From the NCBI RefSeq assembly GCF_001429295.1, contig NZ_LMJL01000008.1, positions 950,422 to 1,014,421 of the forward strand: DNA of 64,000 nt. Direction: 5' to 3'. This document shows positions 49,961 to 59,227 of the stretch, piece after piece. Position 1 is the stretch's first letter. Every line of letters starts with the position of its first letter. The notes under the pieces are model-generated. The model was not told where the DNA came from and searched no databases. It saw only the letters and a program-made list of their open reading frames with translations. A program made the position numbers and the translations under genes. The DNA is from Flavobacterium sp. Root935. Lineage in GTDB: Bacteria > Bacteroidota > Bacteroidia > Flavobacteriales > Flavobacteriaceae.

Positions 49961-51019
49961 TTTAAAGTTAAGTCGAACTACTTTATTGTGTCCCGCAGCA
50001 ATTGCAGTATTACGATTGACAAATCGGATGGTAAAAAGCTTTGAATCTGTAGAAAGCTGTGTCCAGTTTTCACCTCCATTTTGAGAATATTGTATTCCTT
50101 CAGAACCCACACAAATAATTTCTCTGCCGCTTCCTCCTGGAACATATTGCACACATGATGCATAGCCAAATCCTAGATTCTGGCCAATTAATTCCCAAGT
50201 TTTTCCTCCGTCTTTTGTAAAAGCTTTATTATCTAGTTTTTTATTCGGAAATTCATAATCTCCACCAGCAATAAATCCTTGTTTAGAATCGTAAAAATCG
50301 GCCGTAAAAATTCCTGTCATTTCCTTTCCCTGCACAATTGGAGTTTCAATTACTTTCCATGTTTTTGCTTTATCTGGCGAATAGAAAACACGTGATTTTT
50401 TTCCTCCAGAAACCAGCCAAGTATCATTTCCTTTTATTACAATATTCGTATTACTGGCAGCAAAAGCAGCTTCTCCGGTAGCATTTGTTGGTAATTTATC
50501 AGATAATAATTTAGTCCAAGTTTCTCCTCCATCGCGGGTAACAATAACAGAAAAAGTATCTTCTGTTGGGTCACCAATTGCAATTCCTTCTTTATCGTTC
50601 CAAAACTGCATGCTATCATAAAAAACTTTGGGATTAACTTCTTTATAAACCAATTTAACTTTACGATCTTTTTTTGATACAGAATAAAGTAAAGCTGGAT
50701 TTGCGACGCTCAGTAGAAATATATCTTTAGAAGTTTGAGCAATACTTCTAAATTCTAATTTAAGCGTATCTCGGTAAATATGCTCTTCAAATTTCTCTTT
50801 CTTATCTAGGTCATAATATCCAAAACGCGAATTATCAGCACCATACCAAACTTTATTTTTATCAATTAGAATTGCTCTTATACTAATTCTATCTTTAAAT
50901 AAGGTATCTACAGTCATTGATGTAAAACCGCCGCTGTAGCAAACTTTAGTTTTATAATTAAATGTTTTAAAAGACATCAATAAAATAAAAATACCACAAA
51001 ATAAAGCGAGTTTTTTCAT
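49958..51019 (-). CDS. YCF48-like beta-propeller protein
   Basis: The product has 353 residues with a signal peptide (MKKLALFCGIFILLMSFKTF). Repeated blades carry TRDGGETWTKLLSD, SPDKAKTWKVIET, TKDGGKTWELIGQ and SQNGGENWTQLST, the BNR/Asp-box-like pattern of photosystem-assembly factor YCF48 and related sialidase-type propellers. In non-photosynthetic bacteria these are annotated as oxidoreductase or glycosyl-hydrolase-like, without proven activity. It is probably periplasmic. Confidence 0.82.
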   Translation of the reverse strand: MKKLALFCGIFILLMSFKTFNYKTKVCYSGGFTSMTVDTLFKDRISIRAILIDKNKVWYGADNSRFGYYDLDKKEKFEEHIYRDTLKLEFRSIAQTSKDIFLLSVANPALLYSVSKKDRKVKLVYKEVNPKVFYDSMQFWNDKEGIAIGDPTEDTFSVIVTRDGGETWTKLLSDKLPTNATGEAAFAASNTNIVIKGNDTWLVSGGKKSRVFYSPDKAKTWKVIETPIVQGKEMTGIFTADFYDSKQGFIAGGDYEFPNKKLDNKAFTKDGGKTWELIGQNLGFGYASCVQYVPGGSGREIICVGSEGIQYSQNGGENWTQLSTDSKLFTIRFVNRNTAIAAGHNKVVRLNFK

Positions 51020-51129
51020 AAGAATTCAAAATTTGGTTAATGCTAAAATACGATTATTTCTAACAATTCAAATGATTTTTTCTGGCATAATAATTGAAGT
51101 ATATTTCTTACAATTATAAAAAATAAAAT

Positions 51130-51645
51130 ATGAGAATTATAGTTTTAACTGGAATCTTACTATTATTTATGAATTCAGCTCATTCACAAAAAGTTAACGT
51201 ATATCCTAACAGTTCTTACGTACAAGAAAATTTAGATTTAAATGCTGTAGGCTTACTATTTGAAGAATCTGCAGATCTCGCAGACTTTGAGAAAAAAATA
51301 AATTATCCCCAAGATCGAATTTCAAATCTTGATTTAAATGATGATGGAAAAGTTGATTATTTAAAAGTTTCAGATAAAATCGAGAACAACATTCAAATAA
51401 TAAAAATTCAATCTGAAATAAGTCCCAATATATATCAAGATGTAGCATCTATCAATATTATATTAAAGAATCAAAATAGAAGTGCAAATTCGGCTATCCG
51501 CACAGATCGTCAAAATATAAATCCAAACAGGAATGCAGATAGAGAACGAAGTTCATATTATAATGACTCAGGTTTACGTGCTAAAGACATCATACTTCCG
51601 TTTATGTACACAGCACTAAATATCTATTTAACTATTAGAAGATAA
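51130..51645 (+). CDS. exported protein, short paralogue of 51762-53045
   Basis: The product has 171 residues with a signal peptide (MRIIVLTGILLLFMNSAHS). Its domain (about 25-115: LDLNAVGLLFEESADLADFE, ISNLDLNDDGKVDYLKVSD, and YQDVASINI) is clearly homologous to the next protein. DLNDDGKVDYL is an EF-hand or dockerin-like Asp-loop that may bind Ca2+. The C-terminal tail is short. Function is unknown. Confidence 0.72.
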   Translation: MRIIVLTGILLLFMNSAHSQKVNVYPNSSYVQENLDLNAVGLLFEESADLADFEKKINYPQDRISNLDLNDDGKVDYLKVSDKIENNIQIIKIQSEISPNIYQDVASINIILKNQNRSANSAIRTDRQNINPNRNADRERSSYYNDSGLRAKDIILPFMYTALNIYLTIRR

Positions 51646-51761
51646 AGCACCCAATAAAATCACACTCATTATCAACAACATAAAATCTAAAAGCAATAAA
51701 ATTATTTTGTGGCACAGTAATTGGATATCTACTAATACAAATAATTTAATATGATTTAGTC

Positions 51762-53045
51762 ATGAAAGCGAAATTACTTATAATAGCCCTATTTGCATTA
51801 GCAATCAGTTCATGTCAAGCACAAGCCGGAGCTACTGTATACGCCAAAAATTCAGATATAAGCGATAATTTAGATTTAAGAGCAGTAGCTTCTATGTTTG
51901 GAGAATCTGCAAATCTTCAAGATTTTGAAAGAAGATTAAACGATCCTAAATATCAAATTTCTAACCTTGATTTAAATGGCGACGACCAAGTTGATTACCT
52001 GCGTGTAATTGAATCTGTAGAAGACAGAACCCACGTTGTAATTATTCAAGCTGTTTTGGATCGTGATGTTTACCAAGACGTTGCTACTATCGATGTTGAA
52101 AGAGATAATTATAATAAAGTGAGTGTTCAGGTTGTTGGAAACTCTTATTTATATGGCGACAACTATATTTATGAGCCTGTTTACAGTGTTGTTCCAGTAA
52201 TTTATACTTCTTTCTGGGTTACTAACTACAGACCATACTATTCAACATGGTATTGGGGTTACTATCCAACATACTATTCTGCATGGAGACCTTATCCTGT
52301 GTATAGATACAGAAATAACATAAATGTATGTATCAATGTTCACAACAGCTACAACTACGTAAACACTAGAAGAAGTTACAGAGCTCCAGCTATTTATGAA
52401 ACAAGACGTACATATGGTTACGAAAGAATGAAACCAAATTACAGCTTTGCTCAAAGACATTCTAATGTTAGCAACAGATACGATTTAGATCAAAGAAGAA
52501 TTGCAAGCAGAGAATCTAATAGAAATTCGAACACTTACAACACTAACAGATCGAATACTGGAAGAGTTTATTCAGAAAACAGAAGTACGAATACAAATTA
52601 TAACACTAACAGAACAGCTTCTGATAGAGGTTACAACACAAATCGTACAGCAAATACTAACAGAGACAATACTGCAACAGTAAATGCACCTGTAAGAACT
52701 GAAAATACTCAAAGATCAGATTATGGCAGAAATAATTCGGCTACTACTCCTGCTGCAAGAGGAAATTCAGAAAATAGAGGTTATAGTAACAGACAATCTT
52801 CACAAACAAGTGAAGCTCCTAGAAATTATTCTGAAAACAGAGCAAGTTCAAATAGAATGAATACTCAGTCTGCTCCAGTTCAAAGAACCGAGCCTTCAAG
52901 AAACTATTCTGAAAGCAGATCAAACACTGCAAGACCTCAAAACACTCAGCGTTCTGAGTCTCCAAGAGTTAGTCAAGAATCAAGAGGAGGACAGACACAG
53001 AGAGAAAGCGGCTCAAATTCAAGAGGCGGCGGAAGAAGAGGTTAA
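51762..53045 (+). CDS. exported protein with Ca-loop domain and Asn/Arg/Ser-rich tail
   Basis: The product has 427 residues. The N-terminal signal is MKAKLLIIALFALAISSC, a plausible lipoprotein signal. A domain shared with 51130-51645 follows (LDLRAVASMFGESANLQDFE, ISNLDLNGDDQVDYLRVIE). Residues about 145-195 are rich in Tyr/Trp (SAWRPYPVYRYRNN). The last 190 residues are low-complexity Asn/Arg/Ser/Thr with a recurrent NTNR/NYSE unit. It probably sits at the cell surface. The tandem pair arose by duplication. Role is unknown. Confidence 0.75.
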   Translation: MKAKLLIIALFALAISSCQAQAGATVYAKNSDISDNLDLRAVASMFGESANLQDFERRLNDPKYQISNLDLNGDDQVDYLRVIESVEDRTHVVIIQAVLDRDVYQDVATIDVERDNYNKVSVQVVGNSYLYGDNYIYEPVYSVVPVIYTSFWVTNYRPYYSTWYWGYYPTYYSAWRPYPVYRYRNNINVCINVHNSYNYVNTRRSYRAPAIYETRRTYGYERMKPNYSFAQRHSNVSNRYDLDQRRIASRESNRNSNTYNTNRSNTGRVYSENRSTNTNYNTNRTASDRGYNTNRTANTNRDNTATVNAPVRTENTQRSDYGRNNSATTPAARGNSENRGYSNRQSSQTSEAPRNYSENRASSNRMNTQSAPVQRTEPSRNYSESRSNTARPQNTQRSESPRVSQESRGGQTQRESGSNSRGGGRRG

Positions 53046-53072
53046 CAATATTTCAATTTATCATTAAAATAG

Positions 53073-53105
53073 AAGCACAATTTTACGATTGTGCTTTTTT
53101 TTATC
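53073..53105 (+). terminator. terminator after 51762-53045
   Basis: AAGCACAA pairs with TTGTGCTT over TTTTACGA, followed by a run of T. Confidence 0.8.
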
Positions 53106-53118
53106 TTTTTAATTTTAA

Positions 53119-53151
53119 TTGCTTCTAATTTGTTTTAAAACAGTAAATTTG
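53119..53151 (+). promoter_or_regulatory. kup promoter
   Basis: TTG at 53119-53121 and TAAATTTG at 53144-53151, 22 nt apart. It lies inside the longer possible reading frame upstream of 53176, supporting the later start. Confidence 0.55.
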
Positions 53152-53175
53152 CAACCGTCTTTTATAAAAATATAC

Positions 53176-55149
53176 ATGAGCGCATCGCATAAAAACTTAC
53201 ATAGTAAGTTGTCTATTGGGGGTTTATTGATTACTTTAGGGATTATTTATGGAGATATTGGAACATCTCCATTGTACGTAATGAAGGCTATTCTGGGCGA
53301 TCACACGATTAATGCCGATATTGTTTTAGGAGGTATTTCTTGTGTGTTTTGGACCTTGACATTACAAACTACAATTAAATATGTACTTATTACCTTAAGT
53401 GCAGACAATCATGGTGAAGGTGGAATTTTTGCACTATACGCATTAGTCAAGAAAACAAAAATTCAATGGCTCATTGTGCCCGCCATCATTGGAGGAAGTG
53501 CCCTTCTTGCAGACGGAATTATAACTCCGCCGATTTCAATCTCATCTGCTGTAGAAGGAATTAGGGCATTTTATCCAACAATGGAAACACAAACCATTGT
53601 CTATATTGTTATTTCGATCTTATTTGTTTTATTTACGATTCAGCAATTCGGAACTAAACTCGTTGGTAAATTCTTTGCACCAATGATGTTAATATGGTTT
53701 GCGATGCTGGGAACTTTAGGAGCTATACAAGTTATTAATTTTCCAGAAGTAATTAAAGCTATTAATCCATATTACGCTTATCATTTATTATCGATTCATC
53801 CTGATGGTTTCTTTGTTCTTGGTTTTGTATTTTTATGTACAACTGGAGCTGAAGCTTTATACTCTGACATGGGACACTGTGGAAGAAAAAACATCAGAAT
53901 CAGCTGGATTTTTGTAAAAACAACATTGGTTCTAAACTACTTTGGACAAGCAGCTTATTTAATTCACCATGAAGGAAGTACGTTGCAGCAACTAGGTGGA
54001 GAAAACGGGAATCCGTTTTACTTAATTATGCCGCATTGGTTTTTACCATTCGGAATTGTAGTGGCAACATTAGCAGCTGTAATTGCTTCTCAAGCGCTTA
54101 TCAGCGGATCATTTACTTTGATAAATGAAGCTATGCGTTTGAATTTCTGGCCTAAAGTAAAAATCAAATATCCAACAGAAGTAAAAGGTCAATTATACAT
54201 TCCGTCAATCAACTGGTTATTGTTTTTTGGTTGTGTTGGAATCGTTTTACATTTTGAAAAATCTGGAAACATGGAGCATGCGTATGGTCTAGCCATTATT
54301 TTATGTATGATCATGACCACGATTTTGTTGAATTATTACTTAATCATGAAACGTGTGAAATTATATTTCATGGTTCCGTTGATCACAATTTATCTTTTGA
54401 TTGAATTTAGTTTCCTTTTTGCTAATATCACGAAATTCGCTGAAGGTGGTTATGTAACATTGATTATTGCAAGTATGCTGATCTCTGTAATGACTATTTG
54501 GTACTTAGCTAAGAAAATTAATAAAAACTACACGAAAGTGGTTAAAATTGATGACTACAAACGTGTATTAGTAGAACTAAGCCAAGATTTATCTATTCCG
54601 AAATATGCGACACACTTGGTTTACATGACCAATGCAAACCGAGTTGACGAATTGGAGGAAAAAGTAATTTATTCTATTCTGCAAAAACGTCCAAAAAGAG
54701 CTGATATTTATTGGTTTGTTCACGTTAATATCTTGACAGAACCTTATAAAACACAATACAAGGTAACAGAAATCGCTAAAGACGATATTTATAGAATTGA
54801 CTTTAATTTAGGTTTTAGAGAACCTACTAAAATCAATTTGATGTTTAGAGAAGTTATCAAAGACATGGTGAAACGCGGCGAAGTAGATATAACAAGCCGT
54901 TACGAATCTTTAAACAAAAACAATATTATTGGAGACTTTAAATTTGTTTTATCTGAGAAATTCTTATCAAACGACAACGATTTAAGATGGCATGAAAACA
55001 TTATCATGAATTCTTACTTCTTTATTAAAAAACTGAGTTTGTCTGAAGAAAGAGCTTTTGGACTAGACAGCAGTTCTGTAAAAATAGAGAAATTCCCAAT
55101 GGTGCTTCATGCGCCAGAAAATATTGGATTAACGCGTATAATTAAATAA
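53176..55149 (+). CDS. kup: KUP-family potassium uptake protein
   Basis: The product has 657 residues from the ATG at 53176, chosen because a promoter lies between it and the in-frame start 57 nt upstream. About 12 membrane segments cover residues 1-450. The family signature GIIYGDIGTSPLYVMKAIL is at about 20-38, and GGEGGIFALYALV-like DNHGEGGIFALYALVKK follows. The C-terminal about 190 residues are cytoplasmic. It couples K+ uptake to protons in the inner membrane. It is a single gene and ends in a hairpin terminator. Confidence 0.93.
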   Translation: MSASHKNLHSKLSIGGLLITLGIIYGDIGTSPLYVMKAILGDHTINADIVLGGISCVFWTLTLQTTIKYVLITLSADNHGEGGIFALYALVKKTKIQWLIVPAIIGGSALLADGIITPPISISSAVEGIRAFYPTMETQTIVYIVISILFVLFTIQQFGTKLVGKFFAPMMLIWFAMLGTLGAIQVINFPEVIKAINPYYAYHLLSIHPDGFFVLGFVFLCTTGAEALYSDMGHCGRKNIRISWIFVKTTLVLNYFGQAAYLIHHEGSTLQQLGGENGNPFYLIMPHWFLPFGIVVATLAAVIASQALISGSFTLINEAMRLNFWPKVKIKYPTEVKGQLYIPSINWLLFFGCVGIVLHFEKSGNMEHAYGLAIILCMIMTTILLNYYLIMKRVKLYFMVPLITIYLLIEFSFLFANITKFAEGGYVTLIIASMLISVMTIWYLAKKINKNYTKVVKIDDYKRVLVELSQDLSIPKYATHLVYMTNANRVDELEEKVIYSILQKRPKRADIYWFVHVNILTEPYKTQYKVTEIAKDDIYRIDFNLGFREPTKINLMFREVIKDMVKRGEVDITSRYESLNKNNIIGDFKFVLSEKFLSNDNDLRWHENIIMNSYFFIKKLSLSEERAFGLDSSSVKIEKFPMVLHAPENIGLTRIIK

Positions 55150-55167
55150 ACGCTTTTAAATAATTCA

Positions 55168-55200
55168 AAAAAACACTCTATCTTTTAGAGTGTTTTTTCT
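55168..55200 (+). terminator. terminator of kup
   Basis: AAAAAACACTCTA pairs with TAGAGTGTTTTTT over TCTTT, ending in a T-run. Confidence 0.85.
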
Positions 55201-55285
55201 TTTAATGAGAATCTGAATTAAGATTCAGTATTAAAAATTTAACTTTCAATCAATTAATAGTACCTTTGCAACTCAAATATTAAAA

Positions 55286-56500
55286 ATGAGATTACACAGA
55301 AATTTAGTTTATACTACCATCGACTCTTTAAATGCAATTTTCAATGAGGGAGAATATGCAGACAAAGTGGTAGCCAGAGCATTAAAAAAAGACAAACGTT
55401 GGGGAAGTTCTGACAGGAAGTTTGTTGCTGAAACGATATACGAAATTGTTCGTTGGAAACGATTATACGCAGAAATTGCAGATGTTAAGGAACCTTATGA
55501 CAGAGATAACTTATGGAGGATGTTTGCCGTTTGGGCTGTTCTTCGCGGTTATCCAATTCCTGATTGGAGACAATTGGAAGGAACTCCTGAAAGAAAAATA
55601 AAAGGTCGTTTTGACGAATTATCTAAAAATAGAGCTTTAAAAGAATCTATTCCAGATTGGATGGATGAATTAGGAGTTAAAGAATTGGGTGAAAAAGTGT
55701 GGGCAAAAGAAATTGCCGCACAAAATCAGCCAGCAAAAGTTATTCTTAGAACCAATACTTTAAAAGGTACTAAAGAAAACCTTAGAAATACTCTGATGGA
55801 TTTAAATATTGAAACAGAATATTTAAAAGATCAGCCAGAAGCTCTTGTTTTAAAAGAAAGAGCAAACGTATTTTTAACAGATGCTTTTAAACAAGGTCTT
55901 TTTGAAGTTCAAGATGCAAATTCGCAATTAGTTGCAGGATTTTTGGATGTAAAGCCTGGAATGCGTGTTGTTGACACTTGTGCTGGAGCTGGAGGAAAAA
56001 CATTGCATATGGCTTCTTTAATGGAAAATAAAGGTCAGTTGATTGCAATGGACTTATACGAAAGCAAATTAAAACAACTAAAGCTAAGAGCTAAAAGAAA
56101 CGGCGCTTTTAATATTGAGTACCGTATTATCGACAGCACAAAAGTGATTAAAAAACTACACGAGAAAGCAGACCGTGTTTTAATTGATGCACCTTGCAGT
56201 GGTTTAGGAGTTTTAAAGAGAAATCCAGATTCTAAATGGAAATTACAGCCTGAATTTATTGATAATATTCGTAAAGTACAGAGTGAAGTTTTAGAAAACT
56301 ATTCTAAAATTGTAAAACCAGGCGGTAAATTAGTTTACGCAACTTGTTCTATATTACCATCAGAAAATCAGGAGCAGGTAGAGAAATTCTTAAAAACAGA
56401 AATCGGACAACAATTTACTTTTGTTGAAGACCGTAAAATGCTGGCTTCAGAATCTGGTTTTGACGGATTCTATATGGCGCTTTTAGAACGTAAAGCATAA
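55286..56500 (+). CDS. RsmB/NOP-family RNA cytosine-C5 methyltransferase
   Basis: The product has 404 residues. The N-terminal helical NusB-like part is followed by the SAM-dependent domain (about 225-404). VVDTCAGAGGKTLHMASLM binds SAM; LIDAPCSGLGVLKRNPDSKW carries the motif IV Cys; and KLVYATCSILPSENQEQVEK carries the motif VI catalytic Cys. It would methylate a cytosine in rRNA (RsmB-like) or tRNA. The exact target cannot be read from the sequence. A TACCTTTG box at 55261-55268 is its likely promoter. Confidence 0.9.
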   Translation: MRLHRNLVYTTIDSLNAIFNEGEYADKVVARALKKDKRWGSSDRKFVAETIYEIVRWKRLYAEIADVKEPYDRDNLWRMFAVWAVLRGYPIPDWRQLEGTPERKIKGRFDELSKNRALKESIPDWMDELGVKELGEKVWAKEIAAQNQPAKVILRTNTLKGTKENLRNTLMDLNIETEYLKDQPEALVLKERANVFLTDAFKQGLFEVQDANSQLVAGFLDVKPGMRVVDTCAGAGGKTLHMASLMENKGQLIAMDLYESKLKQLKLRAKRNGAFNIEYRIIDSTKVIKKLHEKADRVLIDAPCSGLGVLKRNPDSKWKLQPEFIDNIRKVQSEVLENYSKIVKPGGKLVYATCSILPSENQEQVEKFLKTEIGQQFTFVEDRKMLASESGFDGFYMALLERKA

Positions 56501-56560
56501 TTTAAATTCCAATATTTTTAAATTCCAAATTCCAATTATTTACGGAATAACTGAATATTT

Positions 56561-56605
56561 AAAAATCCAAATTCCAATCTTAAACTTGGAATTTGGATTT
56601 TTTTA
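56561..56605. terminator. 17-bp hairpin between rRNA methyltransferase and menE genes
   Basis: AAAAATCCAAATTCCAA (56561-56577) pairs with TTGGAATTTGGATTTTT (56586-56602) and is followed by T residues. It belongs to an 'AAATTCCAA' repeat cluster covering 56505-56690, and another lies at 61730-61920. Confidence 0.75.
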
Positions 56606-56693
56606 ATTTCTGATATTGGTACTTCGTTGTCTAACTTTGACAAAGTTCTAAACTAAAAACATTGGAATTTGGAATTTTTAATTTGAAATTTCT

Positions 56694-57737
56694 TCAAGAT
56701 TGCAAGGTCGGCTTTCGCAGTAACTTTCCGTTTTCGTTTTCTTTAAATTTTGAAACAAACACAATTTCTTTCGGTTTTTCATATTTTCCCAAAACATCAA
56801 AGAAATCGGCTGGAAAGTCTTGCTTTTCACCTTCAATAACCAAAACTAATTTTTCTCCTAAAACAGTATCAGGAAGTCCAGTTACAAAAAATCTGTTACT
56901 TATTTTGCCGATCAATTTAGCTTCAATCTGTTCTGGAATCAGCTTCACTCCTCCACTATTAATTACATTATCAATTCTTCCTAGAAAAATAAATTGCTGT
57001 TCATTTACCAATTCTACCAGATCATTAGTCACAATTGGTTCATCAGAAATTGTAGAAACATTAATTACTAGACATTGACGATCGTCTTGAGATATTTTTA
57101 CGTTTGGCAGAATTGAAAAAACAGAATCTCCCAGGCGTTTTGCTGCAATATGAGTAATTGTCTCCGTCATTCCATAAGTTTCGTAGATTTCGGTTTTAAG
57201 CGGTAAAAGTTGTTCCTCAAGAGAAGAATCCATTTTTGCACCACCAATTATCAGCTTACGAACTTTTGAGAGTTCTTTTATCGAATTTTGAACCTGAAGC
57301 GGAACCATCGCAACAAAATCATAAGTTTTAGAATTTAAAGCCAGCGGATGAAGACTTGGCGAAACTACGTCAAGTTCTAATCCTAAAATTAGACTACGCA
57401 CCAGCATCATCTTTCCCGCAATAAATTGAGTTGGAAGACACAATAAAGCTTTATCTCCCGGTTTTAAGTCGAAGAAATCACCAGTTGCCAAGGCAGAATG
57501 AATCATTGCCTGTTTTTGCAGTCGAACTAATTTAGGAAGACCAGTAGTTCCTGAAGTTGTCATTTCGATATATTCTTTTTTATCAAACCAATCCAAAAAG
57601 AACTCTCCTATTGATTGTTCGTAAGCATCTCCTTCTTTGATAAAACTATAAGCGACACGACACAAATCTTTTGCGTTTAAATGATAACCATTTAACTTAA
57701 AATAATTGTGAACATTTTTATGGGTTAAATTTGACAT
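56694..57737 (-). CDS. menE: o-succinylbenzoate-CoA ligase (MenE-like)
   Basis: The product has 347 residues, short for the AMP-forming family, as for Bacteroidota MenE. MTTSGTTGLPKLVRLQKQAM is the AMP-binding loop. ETYGMTETITHIA and FIFLGRIDNVINSGGVKL follow, the latter containing the hinge Asp. MenE activates o-succinylbenzoate for menaquinone synthesis. No other men gene is in the window, so the substrate call is by similarity of the whole layout. It is 4 bp downstream of the CPBP-protease gene. Confidence 0.82.
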   Translation of the reverse strand: MSNLTHKNVHNYFKLNGYHLNAKDLCRVAYSFIKEGDAYEQSIGEFFLDWFDKKEYIEMTTSGTTGLPKLVRLQKQAMIHSALATGDFFDLKPGDKALLCLPTQFIAGKMMLVRSLILGLELDVVSPSLHPLALNSKTYDFVAMVPLQVQNSIKELSKVRKLIIGGAKMDSSLEEQLLPLKTEIYETYGMTETITHIAAKRLGDSVFSILPNVKISQDDRQCLVINVSTISDEPIVTNDLVELVNEQQFIFLGRIDNVINSGGVKLIPEQIEAKLIGKISNRFFVTGLPDTVLGEKLVLVIEGEKQDFPADFFDVLGKYEKPKEIVFVSKFKENENGKLLRKPTLQS

Positions 57738-57741
57738 GATT

Positions 57742-58674
57742 TTAATTTATTACTTCAATTTTATTAATATCTCCTGTTAATCTTTCTTTCCAATTTGTCC
57801 AGCCGTACTTTTTACTGAAAATAAAAAGCAGAATAGGATAAATAACTACAACAGGTAAAATAACGTCAATTCCTGCTGAAGGCTCCGAAAGATCTTTAAA
57901 TATAGAATGTGTTTGAAAAACCGACCAGTCTGAAGTAACCAATAATGCTCCTACGAGATTATTAGCAGCATGAAACCCAAGAGCCAGCTCCATGCCTTCA
58001 TCCATTAAGGTGATAATTCCTAAGAAAAGTCCTGTTCCTATGTAATAGATCATTATAACATTTCCCATTTTAGCCACTTCTGGATTTGCCCAATGCATTG
58101 ATCCAAAAATAACTGAGGTCATAAGCAGCGGAAACCATCTATTTCGAGCCAGATTAGCAAATCCCTGCATCAAATATCCACGAAAAACATATTCTTCTGT
58201 ACTAGTCTGAATAGGAATTAAAATAGAACCCAAAACAACTAAAATCAGAAATGGAATTAATTTAAAATTCAATACAAACTGTTCTGGAGCTCTTAGATAA
58301 ACAAATAAAAAACTCAATAAAGAAAAGAATGTCCACAAGAAAAAAGAAAAACAAATTCGGCTCCAATCTACTTTTGGCCTTGAAGTTGTTACTGACAATA
58401 ATGTTTGGTGGTGAATATATTTTACAACAAAATAAATTCCAGCAAAAGCAAAAGTAAACGAGATCATTACCAAAAAAAGCGTTGTATTGGACTCAAACAT
58501 TTTCATAACTCCTTCATTGGTTGTTGGAAAAGCTTTTTTCTCTGAAAAAGTTTTATAAAACACCGCGGCCGTAATTGGAATTTGTCCGACGAAAGAAGCT
58601 GCAATAATAAAAACAGATCCTACAAGATATTTCCAAAACTTATTTTCAGGTTTAATTCCTTGCTCTAAAAACAT
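57742..58674 (-). CDS. CPBP-family intramembrane metalloprotease-like protein
   Basis: The product has 310 residues and about eight membrane segments. The CPBP (Abi) motif EEYVFRGYLMQGF with Glu-Glu and Arg lies near residue 165, and FGSMHWAN carries the next conserved His. HAANNLVGALL supplies a third His/Asn pair. Members cleave or process membrane proteins such as CAAX-like or peptide precursors; the target is not known here. It forms a tight pair with menE. Confidence 0.88.
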   Translation of the reverse strand: MFLEQGIKPENKFWKYLVGSVFIIAASFVGQIPITAAVFYKTFSEKKAFPTTNEGVMKMFESNTTLFLVMISFTFAFAGIYFVVKYIHHQTLLSVTTSRPKVDWSRICFSFFLWTFFSLLSFLFVYLRAPEQFVLNFKLIPFLILVVLGSILIPIQTSTEEYVFRGYLMQGFANLARNRWFPLLMTSVIFGSMHWANPEVAKMGNVIMIYYIGTGLFLGIITLMDEGMELALGFHAANNLVGALLVTSDWSVFQTHSIFKDLSEPSAGIDVILPVVVIYPILLFIFSKKYGWTNWKERLTGDINKIEVIN

Positions 58675-58790
58675 AAATTTTAAATTTTAAAAAAATGAGA
58701 ATTCAAATTCGATAAGTTAATCTTACTTTTGGTATAGCTAAAATACCTCTTTTTTATTTTACGAATATTGAAACGTTTAAATATAACAAA

Positions 58791-59135
58791 ATGATACAAA
58801 TCTACCACAATCCGAGATGCGGAAAATCACGAAACTGTCTTGCTTTTATTGAACAATCCAATCAAGAATTCGAAATTATACCTTATTTAACACAAACTCC
58901 ATCTTTTGATGAACTTAAAACTTTGCTGAAACAGCTTAATCTTGAGCCTATTCAATTAATTAGAACTAAGGAAAAAATCTGGATCGAAAACTTTAAAGGC
59001 AAAACTTTAACCGATGATCAAATTATCAATGCTATGGTAGAAAATCCCATTTTAATCGAGCGCCCAATTGTTGTAAAAGACGGAAAAGCTATTATTGGCA
59101 GGGATCCAGACCTTGTAGCTTCTTTTTTAGATTGA
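58791..59135 (+). CDS. ArsC/Spx-family reductase-like protein
   Basis: The product has 114 residues. HNPRCGKSRNCLAFIEQSN resembles the N-terminal loop of glutaredoxin-type arsenate reductase, with Cys10 in place of its catalytic Cys. LIRTKEKIWIEN and IERPIVVKDGKAIIGRDPDL, the Arg-rich regions, also match. It likely reduces arsenate or serves a related thiol role. No arsenite transporter or ArsR is adjacent, so a general metabolic role is possible. Confidence 0.85.
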   Translation: MIQIYHNPRCGKSRNCLAFIEQSNQEFEIIPYLTQTPSFDELKTLLKQLNLEPIQLIRTKEKIWIENFKGKTLTDDQIINAMVENPILIERPIVVKDGKAIIGRDPDLVASFLD

Positions 59136-59227
59136 TTCTAAAATACCTTATTAACATTTTTTTGTGAGTTCTTGCTTTAAACCAAAAACTACATTTGCCG
59201 TCTAAAGAGAAAAAGAAACCAAAAAAA

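Noticed and set aside
56662..57078. 138-codon ORF opposite menE
   Set aside because: It is the antisense shadow of a conserved gene. The Ser/Phe-rich product is typical of reverse frames in AT-rich coding DNA.
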